DNA of 25,671 bases from positions 1 through 25,671 of the forward strand of contig JAZSLJ010000047.1 of NCBI GenBank assembly GCA_045535305.1, given 5' to 3'. Below the pieces are notes generated by a model. That model had not been told where the DNA came from. It worked only from the letters and a program-made list of their open reading frames with translations, and ran no database searches. Positions within the stretch are counted from its first letter, which is position 1, and each line of letters begins with the position of its first letter. Shown piece by piece: positions 14,648 through 22,337 of the stretch. The position numbers and the translations under genes were made by a program. Source of the stretch: UBA1081 sp045535305 (GTDB taxonomy: Bacteria > Bacillota > Clostridia > Oscillospirales > Acutalibacteraceae).

Positions 14648-14685
14648 AAAAAATGACAAGTTTCTTTCGAAACTTGTCATTTTTT
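14648..14685 (-). terminator. Bidirectional terminator below tRNA-Arg
   Basis: A 17-bp perfect stem (14648-14664 with 14669-14685; core TGACAAGTTTC/GAAACTTGTCA) with loop TTTC and T runs on both strands. On the minus strand it starts right after the encoded CCA of tRNA-Arg. Confidence 0.9.
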
Positions 14686-14762
14686 TGGCCCGCATGAGAG
14701 GATTTGAACCCCCGGTCTTCAGAATCGGAATCTGCTGCATTATCCTGCTGTGCTACATGCGG
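14686..14762 (-). tRNA. tRNA-Arg (CCG)
   Basis: Acceptor stem CCGCATG/CATGCGG (7 perfect pairs), anticodon loop TTCCGAT (anticodon CCG, reads CGG), T arm GGGGG-TTCAAAT-CCTCT-like, discriminator G and encoded CCA. A repeat element begins only 4 bases above its 5' end, so its promoter must lie in that element or it is read through from ychF. Confidence 0.95.
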
Positions 14763-14766
14763 AAGT

Positions 14767-14894
14767 AAACAATAATTTAGTTAATTAACAATGTACAATG
14801 TATAATGTACAATGGTGGAAAGGGCTTCGCCCTTTAACCCGATTTTTATGATTCAATAATTGTACATTGTAAATTGTACATTAAATTATTGTTT
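14767..14894 (+). repeat. Palindromic MITE-like element, copy 2
   Basis: Same orientation and sequence family as the element after trkH: AAACAATAATTTA at the left, inverted TTAAATTATTGTTT at the right, and the central AAAGGGCTTCGCCCTTT hairpin. The right end contains two bases of the ychF stop codon (minus-strand TAA at 14893-14895). The left end is 4 bases from tRNA-Arg. Confidence 0.9.
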
Positions 14895-15987
14895 AAACAT
14901 TAAATCTGAACAGAACGATATCGCCGTCCTGCATAACGTACTCCTTACCCTCGGAGCGTACAAGGCCTTTTTCCTTAGCGGCGGTCATAGTGCCGCAAGC
15001 CATAAGGTCGTCAAAGGACACAACCTCTGCTCTGATAAAGCCTCTTTCAAAGTCTGTATGGATTTTACCTGCCGCCTGAGGAGCTTTTGTGCCTTTTTTG
15101 ATTGTCCATGCTCTTACCTCGGGCTGACCTGCCGTAAGATATGACATAAGACCCAATAAATCATAGCTTTTCTGTATAAGAAGGTCAAGACCTGCTTTTT
15201 CGATGCCGAGTTCTGAAAGGAACATTTCCTTTTCTTCCTTGCCAAGCTCTGCAATCTGTGCCTCAAGCTCTGCGCAGATAGGAAGCACCTGTGCACCCTC
15301 GGTTGCCGCAAGAGCACAAACTGCCTTGTAGCCCTCATTTGATTCAATATCTGATGCAAAATCTTCTTCACTCATATTACAAGCGTAGATAACAGGCTTT
15401 GCAGTAAGAAGTGCAACGCTGTCAAGCAGAGCTTTTTCGTCTTCATCAACCTCAACGGCTCTTGCACACTTGCCCTCTTCAAATTCTGCCCTTACGCGCT
15501 TAAAAAATTCAACACCTTTTGCAAAAGACTTGTCGCCTTTCATAGCTTTTGTGTCCTTATCGATTCGTCTGTCAAGAATTTCCATATCGGAGAGGATAAG
15601 CTCGTAGTTGATTGTTTCAATATCTCTTACTGGGTCAATACTGCCGTCAACGTGAACGATATCGCCGTTTTCAAAGCATCTTACAACGTGAACGATGGCG
15701 TCAACCTCGCGTATATGAGAAAGGAACTTGTTACCAAGACCTTCACCCTGAGCCGCACCCTTTACAAGACCTGCAATATCAACGAATTCGATAACTGCGG
15801 GAGTAAATTTTTCGGGATTATACATTTCTGCAAGCTTGTCCAATCTGTAATCCGGCACAGCAACAACGCCCACATTCGGCTCGATTGTGCAGAAAGGATA
15901 GTTAGCTGACTGCGCACCTGCATTTGTAAGGGCATTGAAAAGTGTACTCTTACCTACGTTGGGAAGTCCTACTATACCTAATTTCAT
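14893..15987 (-). CDS. ychF: YchF, OBG-family ribosome-associated ATPase
   Basis: 364 residues, full length. P-loop GLPNVGKST (6-14), switch/G3 region DIAGLVKGA, and the G4 position reads NMSE instead of NKxD, the hallmark that makes YchF prefer ATP over GTP. A coiled-coil insertion follows, then a C-terminal TGS domain ending in the family's conserved FRFNV. It binds ribosomes and is linked to translation and oxidative-stress control. Its own promoter lies about 50 bases upstream. The stop codon lies in the end of a repeat element; because the C-terminus is canonical, the insertion did not alter the protein. Confidence 0.97.
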   Translation of the reverse strand: MKLGIVGLPNVGKSTLFNALTNAGAQSANYPFCTIEPNVGVVAVPDYRLDKLAEMYNPEKFTPAVIEFVDIAGLVKGAAQGEGLGNKFLSHIREVDAIVHVVRCFENGDIVHVDGSIDPVRDIETINYELILSDMEILDRRIDKDTKAMKGDKSFAKGVEFFKRVRAEFEEGKCARAVEVDEDEKALLDSVALLTAKPVIYACNMSEEDFASDIESNEGYKAVCALAATEGAQVLPICAELEAQIAELGKEEKEMFLSELGIEKAGLDLLIQKSYDLLGLMSYLTAGQPEVRAWTIKKGTKAPQAAGKIHTDFERGFIRAEVVSFDDLMACGTMTAAKEKGLVRSEGKEYVMQDGDIVLFRFNV

Positions 15988-16036
15988 TATTATTCACCAA
16001 TCCTTTAAAGTATACCTGTTATTTAAAATTCAGTAT

Positions 16037-16065
16037 ATTTTATCATACATTTCCGCAATTTGCAA
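16037..16065 (-). promoter_or_regulatory. Promoter of ychF
   Basis: On the minus strand TTGCAA (16060-16065), a 17-base spacer with TGA before the -10, and TAAAAT (16037-16042). Confidence 0.65.
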
Positions 16066-16126
16066 CATTTATATAATGCGGATACAAAACGGGTTATTCT
16101 GAGGGATTTTCATCCGCCCGATTCGC

Positions 16127-16150
16127 AGTGATACCGCTTGTTGTATCACT
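16127..16150. repeat. Isolated palindrome between the PLP-enzyme gene and ychF
   Basis: AGTGATAC and GTATCACT (8-bp perfect arms, loop CGCTTGTT), without a T run, about 60 bases upstream of the ychF -35. It could be an operator, a decayed terminator or an RNA-processing hairpin. The rest of 16066-16180 shows nothing recognisable. Confidence 0.5.
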
Positions 16151-16180
16151 ACATTATATGAGTTTTTGATTTGTTTGTTA

Positions 16181-16288
16181 AAAAATAATTTAATGTACAA
16201 TGTACAATTATTGAATAATATATAAATCGGGTTAAAGGGCGAAGCCCTTTCATTCATTGTACATTGTTAATTAGATAAATTATTGTTT
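16181..16288 (-). repeat. Palindromic MITE-like element, copy 3 (shortened)
   Basis: About 108 bp in the opposite orientation to copies 1 and 2, with shorter arms on one side and the same central AAAGGGCGAAGCCCTTT hairpin. One end (TAAATTATTGTTTA) contains the TAA stop of the neighbouring minus-strand gene; the other is degenerate (AAAAATAATTTA). Confidence 0.85.
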
Positions 16289-17564
16289 ATATCAGCTTTC
16301 TTTTCATCATTTCCTGTGCGGCGAGCATAACGCCGATTTTGCCGCTATGGAAGTTAAGACCGCCCTGCATCCACACCGCAAAAGGCTCACGCAGAGGTGC
16401 ATCTGCGGAAAGCTCGATTGATGAGCCTGATGTAAACGCACCTGCAGACATAATAACCTGATTATCATAACCGGGCATATCCCACGGCTCGGGGGTTACG
16501 TATGAATCAACGGGTGCGCCCTTTTGCAATCCCTGACAGAACGCAATAAGATTTTCGGAGTTTTCAAGGCAGATTGCCTGAATAATATCGTGGCGATCTT
16601 CATCAAATTCGGGAGTTACCTTAAAGCCGAAAAGAGTAAACAGCGACGATGCAAAAACTGCAGTTTTAAGAGCCTCGCCAACAACGTGGGGAGCGTGGAA
16701 AAGTCCCATAAAAAGGCTTCTGTTCTGACCGAGTGTTGCACCCAGCTCCGTACCAAGACCCGGTGTTGTAAGCCTGTAACCGCAAAGCTCCACAAGGTCT
16801 TTTCTGCCTGCTATATATCCGCCGCTTGCCGCCATTCCGCCTCCTGCATTTTTAATAAGAGAGCCTGCAATAAGGTCAGCGCCCACCTGTGTAGGCTCAA
16901 GCTTTTCGGTAAATTCACCGTAGCAGTTATCAACCATTACGATTGCACGTTTATTGACTCTGTGTACAATATCGCAAACCTTTTTAATCTCGTCTATAGA
17001 AATTGTGTGTCGGAGTGAATAGCCTCTTGAACGCTGAATATAAACCATTCTGACAGCATCATCTGCCGCTTCCTTTTCAATCTGTTCATAGTCAAGCTCG
17101 TCATTTTCCGTCATATCAACTTGAGCATAACGCACACCGAAATCCGCAAGAGTGCCCTGTCCTGAATTTTTGCCGTTCAGGCCGATTGTGGAATGAAGCG
17201 TATCGTAAGGTGTACCCGAAACACAAAGCATAACGTCATTTGGTCTTAATATGCCGTAAAGGCAGATTGCAAGGGTATGAGTACCGCTTGAAAGGGCACC
17301 CGAACGGATAATTGCACTTTCCGCGCCGAAAATATCAGCCGTAAGCTCGTCAAGTTTTTCTCTGCCTTTATCCGAATAGCCGTAGCCTGTTGTGGTGTTG
17401 AAATCCGTTTCATCAACGCGGTTTCTTATAAAAGCGGACAGAACCTTATGCTGATTATATTCCGTAATTTCATCAATTCCCACAAAAACGGGTTTTGCCT
17501 TTTCGAGTGCTTTTGAGCAAACGTCAAGCAGTTTTTCATCAAAATCAAAAAAATGATTATTCAT
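16287..17564 (-). CDS. Methionine gamma-lyase-family PLP enzyme (YnbB/aluminium-resistance type)
   Basis: 425 residues from the ATG at 17564, which has AGGAG 7 bases before it; the longer frame has no ribosome site. Fold-type I PLP enzyme of the Cys/Met-metabolism group. The Schiff-base Lys is about residue 238 in AGSLIKNAGGG, preceded by the PLP-binding VDNCYGEF. GYGYSDKGR and SGTHTLA lie in the N-terminal part. Annotated relatives include the B. subtilis YnbB and 'aluminum resistance' proteins, whose reaction is poorly known. The gene lies 60 bases below the PHP gene on the same strand, with a hairpin in the gap. Its stop codon is shared with a repeat element. Confidence 0.9.
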   Translation of the reverse strand: MNNHFFDFDEKLLDVCSKALEKAKPVFVGIDEITEYNQHKVLSAFIRNRVDETDFNTTTGYGYSDKGREKLDELTADIFGAESAIIRSGALSSGTHTLAICLYGILRPNDVMLCVSGTPYDTLHSTIGLNGKNSGQGTLADFGVRYAQVDMTENDELDYEQIEKEAADDAVRMVYIQRSRGYSLRHTISIDEIKKVCDIVHRVNKRAIVMVDNCYGEFTEKLEPTQVGADLIAGSLIKNAGGGMAASGGYIAGRKDLVELCGYRLTTPGLGTELGATLGQNRSLFMGLFHAPHVVGEALKTAVFASSLFTLFGFKVTPEFDEDRHDIIQAICLENSENLIAFCQGLQKGAPVDSYVTPEPWDMPGYDNQVIMSAGAFTSGSSIELSADAPLREPFAVWMQGGLNFHSGKIGVMLAAQEMMKRKLI

Positions 17565-17590
17565 ATATTTCTCCTGTTTTACACAACAAG

Positions 17591-17617
17591 CTCCCGATGC
17601 CAAACCGACTTCGGGAG
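17591..17617 (-). promoter_or_regulatory. Intercistronic hairpin between the PHP and PLP-enzyme genes
   Basis: CTCCCGA (17591-17597) and TCGGGAG (17611-17617), 7 bp, loop 13. On the minus strand no T run follows, so it is not a standard terminator. It lies about 26 bases before the PLP-enzyme start. It could stabilise the 3' end of the upstream message, or attenuate. Confidence 0.45.
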
Positions 17618-17626
17618 TTGATGTAT

Positions 17627-18895
17627 TTATTTATGTATAAAAAGTCTGTCTATAATAACACCAAGACGGGTGTCAAAGAAATTCTTTTTAAGGATTTCTG
17701 CCTTTGTTTCGGGCTTTTTAACGGGTGTGTGGTCAATGAATCTTGCCATATTGCCGTCGTCGCAGATAAACGCTTGAGTCATACATATACCGCCTCTGCC
17801 CTTGAGCTGTGCTCTTACATAACAACTGATTTTGTCGCTGTGATCGCAGAGTTTTATAGTAGATGTAAGTTCACCGTCATTTTCTCTTGTAACTGATTCA
17901 ATAACCTCGCCGTCTGCAACCCATTCAATAGCATTACAGTTAACACCGCTGATTGTGATTTCATCTTCACCAACGCTGATGCCGTTAACGTAAGGATACG
18001 GGCCTTCGCCTACGAAATCCTCACCCATTTCATTTTTTGCATATCTTGCAATGGGGAAGAAATGACCCTTTTCCATAGCATTACGAAGATTCCGGAGTGA
18101 ATATTCGGGCAGAATAAAATCCATAAACGCTGTGTCAATTTCTCTTACTCTGTGAGCGTCGCTGTTGCCGAAGCCCCATACGTTACGCTTACCCTCGGGA
18201 ATAAGTGTTTTAAGCAGACAATCCCAAAGAATTCTGTCGCTTCTGTTAGGGCCGTCGTACATATTAAGCACCTCTGTGCCAAGACAGGAGGGATATCTTC
18301 TTAAAAGGTCTGCAAAAAATCTTACGTTTTCGGGTTTTCTTGCATTTTCGGGATACTTGTACGCCATAAGCCAATCTGTAGGATGATTGATGTGTGAAAG
18401 TCCGCCGCTTTTTTCGATTTTTGCAATAGGAATTTCATAATCGTTTTCCTTGCCGCAGATACCCTCGCAGGCATCGTCTGTGAAATAGCCGTTAACGTGG
18501 TTTTTCACAAGAGTAAACATATTTGCCTCAATAGCATCGGGTACGCACATAAGACCTCTTTTCTTTGTACGTTTGCCCGCAGTTGTTTTGTATGTGCCGT
18601 CAAGAATTGCATGATACTGCTCAGTTGTGGGATGCTGACGCTTGCCGTGCCACAAATTCTGGAACAGGAAAAGAGGAATTATTGAGGGGTCCTGATCCCA
18701 CTCCTTGCCGTGAATACCGTGTTCCGCCATGGCAAGAATGTCAAAATCATTATCGTAAAATCCCTCAATGATTTCAGTCATTGTGTTGTTTGCATCGGAA
18801 TATGTTGAATGAGTGTGAAGATTGGTTTTGTAATGTCTTTCGTCATCACTCATAAGAGCCATAACGTCGGCATAGGGGTTTGTTATTTTATACAT
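17627..18895 (-). CDS. PHP-domain metal-dependent phosphoesterase
   Basis: 422 residues from the ATG at 18895; GAGG lies 9 bases before it, against 3 for the ATG at 18901. The PHP metal-site motifs are present: HTHSTYSD (27-34), AEHG (57-60), SHINHP and GFGNSDAH. PHP proteins of this class hydrolyse small phosphoesters or act on unknown substrates. The C-terminal ~120 residues look like a small beta domain (EITISGVNCNAIEWVADGE). The start overlaps the end of the symporter gene by 8 bases, so the two are translationally coupled. Together they suggest uptake and processing of one compound, probably sugar-derived, but the substrate is not readable. Confidence 0.85.
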   Translation of the reverse strand: MYKITNPYADVMALMSDDERHYKTNLHTHSTYSDANNTMTEIIEGFYDNDFDILAMAEHGIHGKEWDQDPSIIPLFLFQNLWHGKRQHPTTEQYHAILDGTYKTTAGKRTKKRGLMCVPDAIEANMFTLVKNHVNGYFTDDACEGICGKENDYEIPIAKIEKSGGLSHINHPTDWLMAYKYPENARKPENVRFFADLLRRYPSCLGTEVLNMYDGPNRSDRILWDCLLKTLIPEGKRNVWGFGNSDAHRVREIDTAFMDFILPEYSLRNLRNAMEKGHFFPIARYAKNEMGEDFVGEGPYPYVNGISVGEDEITISGVNCNAIEWVADGEVIESVTRENDGELTSTIKLCDHSDKISCYVRAQLKGRGGICMTQAFICDDGNMARFIDHTPVKKPETKAEILKKNFFDTRLGVIIDRLFIHK

Positions 18896-20378
18896 TTGCA
18901 TTAGCCTCGCTTCTCTTTTCTGCAAGCTCTTTTACGATTCTTGCCTTTTCCTTACCGGAAATTGTGTAGAAGAACATAGGAAGTGAGCAAAGGAGCATAC
19001 TTATGCCGGGAACGATTGATACAAGTGAGAACATAGCAAAGTTCTGACTTCTTGTAAGGTCTGTTGCGGCAACGATAGCATCGGAGCTGAGCATAAGTGA
19101 GGGGTCAATGTCAATAACCATATACATAACGATGATACCGCAGGTTGCGATTGCACTGCCGAACTTGTTTATAAAACCCTGACAGGCTGAACCCAGACCG
19201 TTATCTCTGAAGCCTGTTTTAAGCTCAAGATAGTCAAGACAGTCGCCTATCATAGCGTTTGAAACGCTGTTGATAACGCCCAGAGGAATACAGGAAATAA
19301 GAATAAAGGGAATACAAATGTAAAGGTTTGCTGTGTACCAGCCGATAAGAGTTGTAAAGATACTTGCAACAAAGCCTAAAAGACAGGTTGTGATAACGAT
19401 TTTTTTATAATCAAATTTCTTCATAAGAGTGGGCATAAAGAGCATAGCACCGAACATACCTACAATTGCACAAACCTGGAAAATTGTTTTAACGGAGGAA
19501 ATACTTGCATCGATAGCGGCTGTTCTTTCGGCAAGAGTAAGACCTTCAAGGTCGGGACCTATATAGAAGCCGTATCTTGCAACGTGGATAGCCGCAGCCT
19601 GTACCATATATCTGCCGCTTGAAAGAATACCCATTGCAACTACGCACATAAGAGGCTTACAGGTGAATATTCTCTTGATGCTGGAGGGTTCACCGGGCTG
19701 ACGCACTTTAACGGGAGGAACAATTCTTTCTTTGATATGGAAATAAGAATTTGCATAAATTATTGAGCCGATGATAACAACAACCACTGCCATAATCAGA
19801 TATTTTGTTTTGTTGTAAGCAATAGCATCTGATGTATCAACGATTTTAGGCAAAATAAAGCCTGCAACAAGGAAAAGAACTTCGGGCAGAGCAGAGCCTA
19901 CACTGTTGAAATTCTTTGTGTAAGAAATAACATATCCTCGTTCTTCTGCATCGGGAGTCATAACATTGGGAAGACCCCAGAAAGGAACGTCTGCCATTGT
20001 GTAAAGCATACCCCAGGCAACATATACGATTGCGGAATATACCATAAGAGATGTCTGTGAAAGATTGGGGCTTAAATACATAAGCACGGTAAGCAAACCA
20101 ATAGGTGCAACCGCATAAAGTATGTAAGGCTTGAGTTTGCCGAATCTGGTTGTTCTTCTGTCAACAATCATACCCCACAACGGGTCGTTGATAGCGTCCC
20201 ACACACGGGCAAGCAGCATAAGCATCATAACAAACATCAGCGGAAGCTGAAGCACGTTTACGTAATAGTCGCTGATATAGCTTGACATCATAGCGTATAT
20301 CATACCCTGTCCCATTGAACCGATTGCGAACATATTAAGCTCTTTTTTCGGAACTACATATTTACTTCTGTCTCTCAA
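18888..20378 (-). CDS. GPH-family (MelB-like) sugar:cation symporter
   Basis: 496 residues with about 12 hydrophobic segments. Family signatures are RVWDAINDPLWG (about 58-69) followed by TRFGKLKPYIL, then ADVPFWGL, both typical of the glycoside-pentoside-hexuronide:cation symporters. The start is a TTG at 20378, supported by AAAGGGTGG 6 bases before it. The promoter lies 32 bases upstream. It overlaps the PHP-domain gene. It probably imports a glycoside, pentoside or hexuronide with Na+ or H+. No sugar-specific regulator or glycosidase lies nearby to narrow this down. Confidence 0.9.
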   Translation of the reverse strand: MRDRSKYVVPKKELNMFAIGSMGQGMIYAMMSSYISDYYVNVLQLPLMFVMMLMLLARVWDAINDPLWGMIVDRRTTRFGKLKPYILYAVAPIGLLTVLMYLSPNLSQTSLMVYSAIVYVAWGMLYTMADVPFWGLPNVMTPDAEERGYVISYTKNFNSVGSALPEVLFLVAGFILPKIVDTSDAIAYNKTKYLIMAVVVVIIGSIIYANSYFHIKERIVPPVKVRQPGEPSSIKRIFTCKPLMCVVAMGILSSGRYMVQAAAIHVARYGFYIGPDLEGLTLAERTAAIDASISSVKTIFQVCAIVGMFGAMLFMPTLMKKFDYKKIVITTCLLGFVASIFTTLIGWYTANLYICIPFILISCIPLGVINSVSNAMIGDCLDYLELKTGFRDNGLGSACQGFINKFGSAIATCGIIVMYMVIDIDPSLMLSSDAIVAATDLTRSQNFAMFSLVSIVPGISMLLCSLPMFFYTISGKEKARIVKELAEKRSEANANV

Positions 20379-20409
20379 AATAATCCACCCTTTCGTGTTT
20401 ATGAGTGTA

Positions 20410-20438
20410 ATTGTAGCACATATTTACATTTTAGTAAA
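20410..20438 (-). promoter_or_regulatory. Promoter of the symporter-PHP operon
   Basis: On the minus strand TTTACT (20433-20438), a 17-base spacer ending TGTGC, and TACAAT (20410-20415). The spacer end matches those of the trkA and hpf promoters (TRTG-type extended -10). Confidence 0.7.
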
Positions 20439-20469
20439 GTAGGAATCATAAAATTTATTTTATAAATAT

Positions 20470-20604
20470 AAACAATAATTTAATGTATAATGTACAATTT
20501 ACAATGTACAATTATTGAATCATAAAAATTGGGTTAAAGGGCGAAGCCCTTTCCTTCATTGTACATTATACATTGTACATTGTTAATTGGCTAAATTATT
20601 GTTT
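20470..20604 (-). repeat. Palindromic MITE-like element, copy 4
   Basis: About 135 bp, nearly identical to the copy after trkH but in reverse orientation: AAACAATAATTTA at 20470, TAAATTATTGTTT at 20592-20604, central AAAGGGCGAAGCCCTTT. This is the one copy that does not touch a stop codon. It lies 16 bases from the hpf terminator and 32 bases from the symporter promoter's -35. Confidence 0.9.
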
Positions 20605-20619
20605 ACCTTTGTACTTTGC

Positions 20620-20650
20620 AAAAAAAACAGAGACGGCAAATGCCGTCCCT
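20620..20650 (-). terminator. Terminator of hpf
   Basis: On the minus strand GGGACGGC-ATTT-GCCGTCTC is followed by TGTTTTTTTTGC. It starts 10 bases below the hpf stop. Confidence 0.85.
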
Positions 20651-20659
20651 TAGTATGAT

Positions 20660-21187
20660 TTATTCGTCTTCAGGCTCGATTAAGCCGTAGCCTCCGTTTT
20701 TACGTTTGTACACAAGGCAGATTGCATCGGTTGCATCGTTACGGAACATATAAAATTCGTGGCCGAGCAGATTCATCTGCAGAATTGCCTCTTCAACGCT
20801 CTGAGGCTTTACCGAAACAACTTTTGTTCTTACAATTTCAAACTCGGATTCTTCAGCAACATCCTCATCTGCAAAAAATCCGTCAAATGCATCATCACGA
20901 AGTCTTTTTTCGAGCCGTGTTTTGTTCTTGCGGATTCTGCGTACAAGGTTATCGACGCATTTGTCAAGGGCATCGTTAAGATTCTCGGCTTTTTCCTGCG
21001 CTCTGAAAACCATGCCGCCGCAATTTACGGTGATCTCAACCGACTGATAAGATTTTTCAACCGTTGCGGTAATCTTTGCATCAGCTTCTTCGGCAAAGAA
21101 CTTGTCAACTTTTGCAAGTTTTTCGGCAGCTCTTTCTTTAAAAGAATCTCTCGGTGTACATTTGCGTCCTATTACGGTAATGTTCAT
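20660..21187 (-). CDS. hpf: Long-form ribosome hibernation-promoting factor
   Basis: 175 residues from the ATG at 21187, which has AAGGGGA about 7 bases before it; the 19-residue extension in the longer frame is not conserved-looking. The N-terminal ~95 residues are the RaiA/HPF domain (MNITVIGRKCTPRDSFKE, then KITATVEKSYQSVEITV), which binds the decoding region of the 30S subunit. A linker of about 20 acidic residues follows, and the C-terminal ~55 residues (VVSVKPQSVEEAILQMNLLG, then HEFYMFRN) are the dimerisation domain that joins two ribosomes into 100S particles. The long form is standard for Firmicutes. Monocistronic, divergent from rpmH. Confidence 0.95.
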   Translation of the reverse strand: MNITVIGRKCTPRDSFKERAAEKLAKVDKFFAEEADAKITATVEKSYQSVEITVNCGGMVFRAQEKAENLNDALDKCVDNLVRRIRKNKTRLEKRLRDDAFDGFFADEDVAEESEFEIVRTKVVSVKPQSVEEAILQMNLLGHEFYMFRNDATDAICLVYKRKNGGYGLIEPEDE

Positions 21188-21248
21188 AAACACATCCCCT
21201 TTGCTTGAAATTAAGGATAAAAAACTGATTTTCACCCTTTCCATTTTT

Positions 21249-21277
21249 AATATAGCACATTTTTAAGCCAAAGTAAA
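21249..21277 (-). promoter_or_regulatory. Promoter of hpf
   Basis: On the minus strand TTTACT (21272-21277), a 17-base spacer ending TGTGC, and TATATT (21249-21254). A vegetative-type promoter; I see no sigma-B or sigma-H element. Between it and the rpmH promoter (21278-21450) lies AT-rich sequence with no recognisable gene and no convincing DnaA boxes. Confidence 0.7.
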
Positions 21278-21450
21278 GATTGTTTTAGATATTTTTTATA
21301 AAATTTTACAATCAAATCATCAATTTTTAACACAATTCAACAAAGTGCATGATTTTCCGTCAAAAACAAAATTTTGCGAATCTTTCAACAAAATCGGCTT
21401 CACAGCTTGTATTTTTGTGTATTTATATAAATAAAATAAAGCAAAAATGC

Positions 21451-21480
21451 TTGACATAAGGGCGCTGTATAGTATATAAT
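21451..21480 (+). promoter_or_regulatory. Promoter of the rpmH operon
   Basis: TTGACA (21451-21456), an 18-base spacer and TATAAT (21475-21480). The transcript would have a leader of about 80 bases before rpmH. Confidence 0.88.
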
Positions 21481-21524
21481 GTAAAATCGCAAGGGCATTT
21501 CTTGTCCTGACATCAAAATCTATT

Positions 21525-21543
21525 TGGCACAGTTAGTGTGCCA
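21525..21543 (+). promoter_or_regulatory. Leader hairpin upstream of rpmH
   Basis: TGGCACA (21525-21531) and TGTGCCA (21537-21543), a 7-bp stem with loop GTTAG, in the middle of the rpmH leader and ending about 12 bases before the GGGGG ribosome site. No T run, so it is not a terminator. It may control L34 translation or message stability. Confidence 0.55.
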
Positions 21544-21567
21544 CCTATCGAATGGGGGTATAGCGTA

Positions 21568-21702
21568 ATGAAAAGAACATATCAGCCCAAGAAAAGACAT
21601 ACACAGAAGGTTCACGGTTTCCGTGCAAGAATGTCAACACGTAACGGCCGCAAGGTTCTTGCTCGCCGCAGAGCAAAGGGCAGAAAATCACTTGCTGTTT
21701 AA
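21568..21702 (+). CDS. rpmH: Ribosomal protein bL34
   Basis: 44 residues, exactly the usual length: MKRTYQPKKRHTQKVHGF..., then RMSTRNGRKVLARRRAKGRK. Highly basic; binds 23S rRNA in the large subunit. GGGGG lies about 9 bases before the ATG. First gene of the conserved rpmH-rnpA-yidD-yidC-khpB operon. Confidence 0.98.
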   Translation: MKRTYQPKKRHTQKVHGFRARMSTRNGRKVLARRRAKGRKSLAV

Positions 21703-21726
21703 TTAAAACTAAGCAAGGTGATTATT

Positions 21727-22080
21727 TTGCAGCCTATCGGGACAATTAAAACGAATAGTGATTTCCGCCGAGCCTATATGCGCGGAAAGTCTTACGCAAA
21801 TCCTGCACTGGTCATTTATTTAGTTAAAAACCGTGCGGGTATTTGTCGTATTGGGATAACTACAAGCAAAAAAATTGGTAACGCAGTCCAGCGTAACAGA
21901 GCAAGGCGCGTTATCCGTGAGGCGTTCAGGCAGCTTGATACGCCCATCAAAGGCAATTACGACATTGTCTTTGTTGCAAGAACAAAAACCGTTTACAAAA
22001 AAAGTACGGAGATTTGCAGTGTGATGCAAACCTTACTTTCTCAGGCAGGAGTGCTTGCAGATGAAAAAAGCTGTTCTTAA
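21727..22080 (+). CDS. rnpA: Ribonuclease P protein component
   Basis: 117 residues from a TTG at 21727; AGGTG lies 7 bases before it, whereas the GTG at 21718 has no ribosome site and is itself part of that site. The N-terminus reads TNSDFRRAYMRGKSY, and the RNR signature is present as NAVQRNRARRVIREAFR. It assists the catalytic RNase P RNA in 5' maturation of tRNAs. The gene follows rpmH by 24 bases and overlaps yidD by 20 bases. Confidence 0.95.
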   Translation: MQPIGTIKTNSDFRRAYMRGKSYANPALVIYLVKNRAGICRIGITTSKKIGNAVQRNRARRVIREAFRQLDTPIKGNYDIVFVARTKTVYKKSTEICSVMQTLLSQAGVLADEKSCS

Positions 22081-22306
22081 AATCATACGTTTTTACAGAA
22101 AACGGATTTCTCCGTTATTTCCGCCAAGCTGCAGGTTTTATCCCACCTGTTCAACCTATGCCGTAACCGCAATAGAAAGGCATGGCCTTTTAAAGGGCGG
22201 TTTTCTTACCGTTAAACGGTTATTAAGATGTAATATACTGTTTCCCGGCGGCTATGATCCCGTGCCGGAGCTGAAAGAAAAGTACAGAAAAGAAAATAAA
22301 AAATAA
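22061..22306 (+). CDS. yidD: YidD, membrane protein insertion efficiency factor
   Basis: 81 residues from the ATG at 22061 (GGAG 9 bases before). The UPF0161/YidD signature PSCRFYPTCSTYA is followed by AIERHGLLKGGFL and PGGYDPVP. A small amphipathic membrane-associated protein thought to help YidC. Its conserved place between rnpA and yidC confirms the call. Confidence 0.96.
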   Translation: MKKAVLKIIRFYRKRISPLFPPSCRFYPTCSTYAVTAIERHGLLKGGFLTVKRLLRCNILFPGGYDPVPELKEKYRKENKK

Positions 22307-22337
22307 CGGATTTACCGTTGATTAAGGAATTGAAGTT

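Noticed and set aside
16069..16257. 62-codon minus-strand frame before ychF
   Set aside because: Covers a repeat element and the ychF promoter; no ribosome site.
16524..17018. 164-codon plus-strand frame opposite the PLP-enzyme gene
   Set aside because: Antisense to the PLP-binding core; Cys/Lys-rich reverse-strand composition typical of shadows.
5710..21277. A shared operator at the trkA, symporter and hpf promoters (all have ATGTGC just before the -10)
   Set aside because: This is best explained by the common TRTG extended -10 of Gram-positive promoters rather than a regulon.
21245..21450. Chromosomal origin (oriC) upstream of rpmH
   Set aside because: AT-rich and in the classic neighbourhood, but I see no cluster of TTATCCACA-type boxes and no dnaA; hpf is the neighbour.
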